8,584 nt of DNA, from assembly GCA_027030825.1 (NCBI GenBank), contig JALVEM010000339.1:1-8584 (forward strand), in the 5' to 3' direction. The translations under genes were made by a program, and so were the position numbers. Below are positions 6,117 to 8,584 of this stretch, piece by piece. The first letter of the stretch is position 1. Each line of letters starts with the position of its first letter. Below the pieces are notes generated by a model. It worked only from the letters and a program-made list of their open reading frames with translations, was not told where the DNA came from and searched no databases. Origin of the DNA: Thiohalobacter sp. Lineage in GTDB: Bacteria; Pseudomonadota; Gammaproteobacteria; Thiohalobacterales; Thiohalobacteraceae.

Positions 6117-6857
6117 CTAGCGAAGCGTGCGAATCCGATATGCGAGCCCGCCCTGCCGCCCGAGACGCAATTCGGGCATCGCCCGCAATCGACGGCGCAG
6201 CACCCCGGTGGCGGCAGGACGCCGGCAGAAGACTCCCACCGCATTCGCGTAACCGGGCAGGGTGAGCCGGAAGGCGGAAGGGAAACGCCGTGCCAGCGCG
6301 CGCGAGCGCAGGAAGGCACAGGACTCCAGCTCGTCGAGGCTGGCGAAATTCATGACGATGACGCCGCCCGGCGCCAGCACCCGCGCCAGGTGACTGCACC
6401 AGCGGGCGTCCGCACGCACGGCGCGCACGGGCTCGCCATGCGATCCATCGAAGAGATCGTCGACCAGATAGTCGATCTGGCCGGGTCTTGCATGTTCCAG
6501 CCAGCGCACGGCGTCGTCCTGGACCATTTGATGTTTCGGTACGCCGAAGAAACGCCGGGCGATATCGATGTGGACCGGATCCCTTTCGACGCCCAGGATC
6601 GTGCGGCACCGGGCATGGCGTCCGAGCAGCCGCAGCACCGCACCTCCACCCACGCCGAGCACCAGCACCCGGGCACCCTCCGGGTGATCCAGGAAATGCA
6701 CGGGCAGATAGAGCAGATCCCAGACGCCCTGCGTGACAGGCCGATCCGGGTGATACTGGCTGTGGAAAACGCCGTCCGTGTACAGCCGACGAGTCCGTCC
6801 GGCACTGCGGACCTCGTAACGGCGACCCTCGTGCGTTCGCGACCAGAGCAGAGCCAT
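6117..6857 (-). CDS. Spermidine synthase-like / SAM-dependent methyltransferase fold protein
   Basis: The 246-residue soluble protein has a polyamine synthase-like order: an N-terminal strand region (TRRLYTDGVFHSQYHPDRP, about 22-40), SAM motif I VLVLGVGGGAVLRLL (64-78), acidic E91 in LGVERDP, QDDAVRWLE (113-121) after strand 3, and DYLVDDLFDG (129-138) where true spermidine synthases read roughly DVIIxDSxDP. Several polyamine-pocket residues are thus not those of SpeE, so the substrate is unknown and symbol speE is not justified. ATG 6857 is preferred. An in-frame ATG at 6878 adds only seven residues (MAAYDTA), and its codon overlaps the greB start codon on the other strand. Neither start has a good Shine-Dalgarno. 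The C-terminal 30 residues are Arg-rich. It may be cotranscribed with the PstS-like gene 182 bases downstream, but the gap argues for a separate promoter. Confidence 0.85.
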   Translation of the reverse strand: MALLWSRTHEGRRYEVRSAGRTRRLYTDGVFHSQYHPDRPVTQGVWDLLYLPVHFLDHPEGARVLVLGVGGGAVLRLLGRHARCRTILGVERDPVHIDIARRFFGVPKHQMVQDDAVRWLEHARPGQIDYLVDDLFDGSHGEPVRAVRADARWCSHLARVLAPGGVIVMNFASLDELESCAFLRSRALARRFPSAFRLTLPGYANAVGVFCRRPAATGVLRRRLRAMPELRLGRQGGLAYRIRTLR

Positions 6858-6862
6858 CGCGG

Positions 6863-6869
6863 TATCATA
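6863..6869. promoter_or_regulatory. Possible overlapping -10 elements for greB (+) and the methyltransferase-like gene (-)
   Basis: The plus strand reads TATCAT (6863-6868) and the minus strand reads TATGAT (6869-6864), each 5 of 6 to the -10 consensus. Transcription would start about at greB ATG 6877 and about at ATG 6857 on the other strand, which predicts leaderless or near-leaderless messages, in keeping with the absence of ribosome-binding sites. Neither side has a recognisable -35. Inference from spacing only. Confidence 0.33.
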
Positions 6870-6876
6870 CGCGGCC

Positions 6877-7365
6877 ATGAAGCATCCGCCCTACATCACC
6901 GAGGAAGGACATCGCCGGCTGCAGCAGGAACTCGATGCCCTGTGGCGGCGCCGGGCAGAGGTCACGCGCGCGCTGGCGGCTGCCGCCGCCGAGGGCGACC
7001 GCTCCGAGAACGCCGAATACATCTACCGGAAAAAGGAGTTGCGCGGCATCGATCGCCGCATCCGCTACCTGCAGAGACGCTTGCCCGAGCTCCGGGTCGT
7101 GCGTGAACTGCCGGCGGATCGAGAGCGGATCCATTTCGGCGCCTGGGTCCTTCTGGAGGACGAGTCCGGCGAGCTGGTCTGCCACCGGATCGTGGGGTCG
7201 GATGAATTCGATCCGGGACGCGGCTGGATCAGCGTGGCCTCGCCGCTGGCACGCGCCCTGATCGGCCGCCGCCGTGATGAAGAGATCCGGGTCAAAACGC
7301 CGGAAGGTGAGCGGCATCTCTGGATTGCCGAAGTCTCCTACACGGGGCCGATCGATGCCGACTGA
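6877..7365 (+). CDS. greB: Transcript cleavage factor GreB
   Basis: The 162-residue product rescues backtracked RNA polymerase by reaching through the secondary channel and stimulating cleavage of the RNA 3' end. The N-terminal coiled coil (about 8-78) carries GDRSENAEYIYRKKELR (40-56), with D41 and E44 the acidic tip residues; GreA typically reads GDLKENAEY there, so this is GreB. LRGIDRRIRYLQRRLPEL completes the coil. The C-terminal FKBP-like domain includes HFGAWVLLEDESGE, HRIVGSDE and SPLARALIG. Length matches E. coli GreB closely. The start MKHPPYITEEGHRRL aligns with the E. coli N-terminus, so ATG 6877 is firm even though no Shine-Dalgarno precedes it. Its last 11 bases overlap the glycosylase-family gene, so the two are one transcript. 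Confidence 0.97.
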   Translation: MKHPPYITEEGHRRLQQELDALWRRRAEVTRALAAAAAEGDRSENAEYIYRKKELRGIDRRIRYLQRRLPELRVVRELPADRERIHFGAWVLLEDESGELVCHRIVGSDEFDPGRGWISVASPLARALIGRRRDEEIRVKTPEGERHLWIAEVSYTGPIDAD

Positions 7366-8011
7366 GACGGGTGATTCCAGACATCCGGAATCGATCGTCC
7401 CGGCCCTGCGCCGGCATCAGGCACAACTCAAACGCTGCCGGCGATGCCCCGACATGCTCGGGCAACCGGTCGTGGGCGAGCCCGTCCCCTCTCCCGTGCT
7501 GCTCATCGGCCAGGCGCCGGGAGAGAAGGAGATCGAGGTGCACCGCCCTTTCGCCTGGACGGCCGGCAAGACCCTGTTCAGGTGGTTTGCTTCCATCGGC
7601 CTGGAAGAACGGGATTTTCGCCAACGCGTCTACATGGCGGCCGTCTGCCGCTGCTATCCCGGCAAGAACCCGAAGGGGGGCGACCGGGTGCCGACCCGCG
7701 AGGAGATCGCCAACTGCGCGCCCTGGCTGGAAAGGGAAATCGAGCTGCTCGCCCCGCGGCTCATCCTGCCGGTGGGCAAACTCGCCATTGCCCGTTTCCT
7801 CGAGTTTCACCGCCTGACGGAGGTGGTCGGCAGGACATTCCGCATGCAGATCAACGGAAGAAAGACCGACCTCGTTCCTCTCCCGCATCCTTCCGGCGCC
7901 TCGACCTGGCATCGCACATCGCCCGGCCGCGAACTGCTGGCGCAGGCCCTGAAACGCATCGAGAGACACCCTGCATGGCGCAGCCTCCTTGTTGCGCCAC
8001 CCGCTGACTGA
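7355..8011 (+). CDS. Uracil-DNA glycosylase superfamily protein, variant with Fe-S cysteines
   Basis: The 218-residue protein belongs to the UDG superfamily (PF03167), which removes uracil or other damaged bases from DNA. It has four Cys placed like the [4Fe-4S] ligands of family 4 enzymes: C28-x2-C31, C100 (or C98) in CRCYPGKN, and C121 in EEIANC. Motif 1 reads GQAPGEKEIEVHRPFAWTAG (52-71), where family 4 usually has GEAPG and PFVGxAG; Q53 and W68 are departures. Motif 3 is LPHPSGAST (176-184). VYMAAVCRCYPGKN holds the N105 position of the family. These changes place it in a less characterised branch, and the substrate base is not known. ATG 7355 (MPTETG) overlaps greB by 11 bases; the open frame extends to 7274 inside greB without support. 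Translation is probably coupled to greB. Confidence 0.88.
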   Translation: MPTETGDSRHPESIVPALRRHQAQLKRCRRCPDMLGQPVVGEPVPSPVLLIGQAPGEKEIEVHRPFAWTAGKTLFRWFASIGLEERDFRQRVYMAAVCRCYPGKNPKGGDRVPTREEIANCAPWLEREIELLAPRLILPVGKLAIARFLEFHRLTEVVGRTFRMQINGRKTDLVPLPHPSGASTWHRTSPGRELLAQALKRIERHPAWRSLLVAPPAD

Positions 8012-8055
8012 TCCCCCCGCAACGGACTTCATCCCGTCTGCCGAATGGGGCACAC

Positions 8056-8061
8056 TATAGG
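8056..8061 (+). promoter_or_regulatory. Possible -10 element (TATAGG) upstream of the small helical protein
   Basis: In the 75 bases between the glycosylase-family gene and ATG 8087, CACTATAGGC is the only -10-like stretch (4 of 6). It would give a leader of roughly 18 bases holding AAGGA (8076-8080). There is no visible -35 and no terminator after the glycosylase gene, so readthrough from greB is equally possible. Confidence 0.2.
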
Positions 8062-8086
8062 CAACGATCTTCCGCAAGGACCCGAC

Positions 8087-8386
8087 ATGAGCATCGACAG
8101 ACTCGCCGATCAGCAGATCCGCCTCTACGAATCCCGCCTGAAGCACATCGACGAATTGATCGAGAAGGCCCGCCGTGGCCTGGATGGTCATCCGGAACGG
8201 GCCCGGCACGAAAAGACCCTGGCCGACATCATCGCGCGGCGCGATCGGCTGCAGGTCAAGCTCGACGAACTGCGGCTCGAGAATCCCGAGAACTGGGACG
8301 AAGAGATCGAAAAGGCCGGCCTGATGGGTATCTGGGACATCATCGCCCAGGATCTCGAGAAGCTCGTCGAGAAACTCGGTGGCTGA
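8087..8386 (+). CDS. Small charged helical (coiled-coil) protein of unknown function
   Basis: I do not recognise this 99-residue protein. It is soluble, with no signal or membrane segment, and about a third of its residues are D, E, K or R. Residues 1-32 and 36-65 look like two long amphipathic helices (LADQQIRLYESRLKHIDELIEKARRGL and KTLADIIARRDRLQVKLDELRLE) that could form a helical hairpin. A Trp-bearing segment (GIWDIIAQDLEKLVEKLGG) forms a third helix at the C-terminus. ATG 8087 follows AAGGA by 6 bases; the in-frame ATG 8045 lacks support. It has no cysteines. Its end overlaps the ferritin-like gene by 8 bases, so the two are translated together, and a partner or regulatory role toward that iron protein is a reasonable inference. 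Confidence 0.82.
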   Translation: MSIDRLADQQIRLYESRLKHIDELIEKARRGLDGHPERARHEKTLADIIARRDRLQVKLDELRLENPENWDEEIEKAGLMGIWDIIAQDLEKLVEKLGG

Positions 8387-8584
8387 GCCGGCGTTGCTCT
8401 CGCATGACCTGCGCAGCCTCGCCCGGGCCTTCTACCTGGGCGAGATGACCGACCACGTCACCTACCGGATGCTTTCACAGGCCACCCGACGCACCGAACT
8501 GCGAGGACTGCTCGAACGCATCTCCACCATGGAAGCCGGCCATGCCGCCTTCTGGCGTGGCGTACTGGAGCGGCTGGCCGAACC
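8379..8584 (+). CDS. Ferritin-like (MbfA/VIT1-type) membrane iron protein, N-terminal part only
   Basis: Only the first 68 codons lie in the window. They form a rubrerythrin/ferritin-like start: helix A LARAFYLGEMTDHVTYRMLS with E22 as probable di-iron ligand, then helix B LLERISTMEAGHAAFWRGVLE with E52 and H55 in the ExxH arrangement. This closely resembles the N-terminus of membrane-bound ferritin MbfA and similar proteins, in which a ferritin-like domain is joined to a VIT1/CCC1 membrane transporter that exports iron (or manganese). The membrane part would lie past the right edge and is not seen. GTG 8379 is taken as start because it begins 8 bases before the stop of the preceding gene and leaves helix A whole; the next in-frame ATG (8445) would remove E22. 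TTG 8394 is a possible alternative. Confidence 0.82.
   Translation, partial: MAEPALLSHDLRSLARAFYLGEMTDHVTYRMLSQATRRTELRGLLERISTMEAGHAAFWRGVLERLAE

Noticed and set aside
6117..6857. Assignment as true spermidine synthase speE
   Set aside because: The fold fits, but the catalytic DSxDP-type region reads DDLFDG and the polyamine pocket signature is not present.
5925..7106. 393-codon plus-strand frame across the methyltransferase-like gene and into greB
   Set aside because: Low-complexity Arg/Pro/Gly/His-rich product, antisense to a gene with clear SAM motifs and out of frame with greB.

Overview
This window looks like ordinary chromosomal DNA of a high-GC gammaproteobacterium. The evidence is a GreB-type transcript cleavage factor, an MsrA closely resembling the enterobacterial protein (including its N-terminal extension), tight gene packing and strong G/C bias at third codon positions. 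A sulfur-oxidising or Chromatiales-like host is plausible, but this is inference only. I see no tRNA, rRNA, CRISPR array, insertion sequence or phage gene.

Layout. A receiver-domain response regulator runs leftward off the left edge (1-672). An AT-rich divergent control region (673-866) with two abutting inverted repeats separates it from a rightward pair: a small four-helix membrane protein (probably DUF6394) and a two-TM potassium channel subunit with two RCK/TrkA-N domains (867-3032). Converging on that pair is a leftward, translationally coupled unit: msrA followed by a DUF488 gene (3042-4228). Divergent from msrA is a thioredoxin-like protein with a HEAT-like C-terminus (4318-4971). It converges with an exported PstS-like orphan binding protein (4975-5934). 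Upstream of that on the same strand is a spermidine-synthase-fold methyltransferase-like gene (6117-6857). It is divergent from greB, and their start codons lie within about 20 bp of each other. greB overlaps a variant [4Fe-4S] uracil-DNA-glycosylase-family gene. A 99-residue charged helical protein follows, then the start of a ferritin-like (MbfA-type) membrane iron protein that runs off the right edge.

How the genes may work together. Several neighbours fit redox, iron and ion homeostasis: methionine sulfoxide repair, a thioredoxin-like protein, a ferritin-like iron exporter, a nucleotide-gated K+ channel and an Fe-S DNA repair enzyme. They sit in at least seven small transcription units, so a single system is not demonstrated. 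The parts most worth a second look are the channel with its small membrane partner, the repeats upstream of that pair, the atypical C-terminus of the response regulator, the near-leaderless greB/methyltransferase divergent start, and the small protein fused translationally to the ferritin-like gene.
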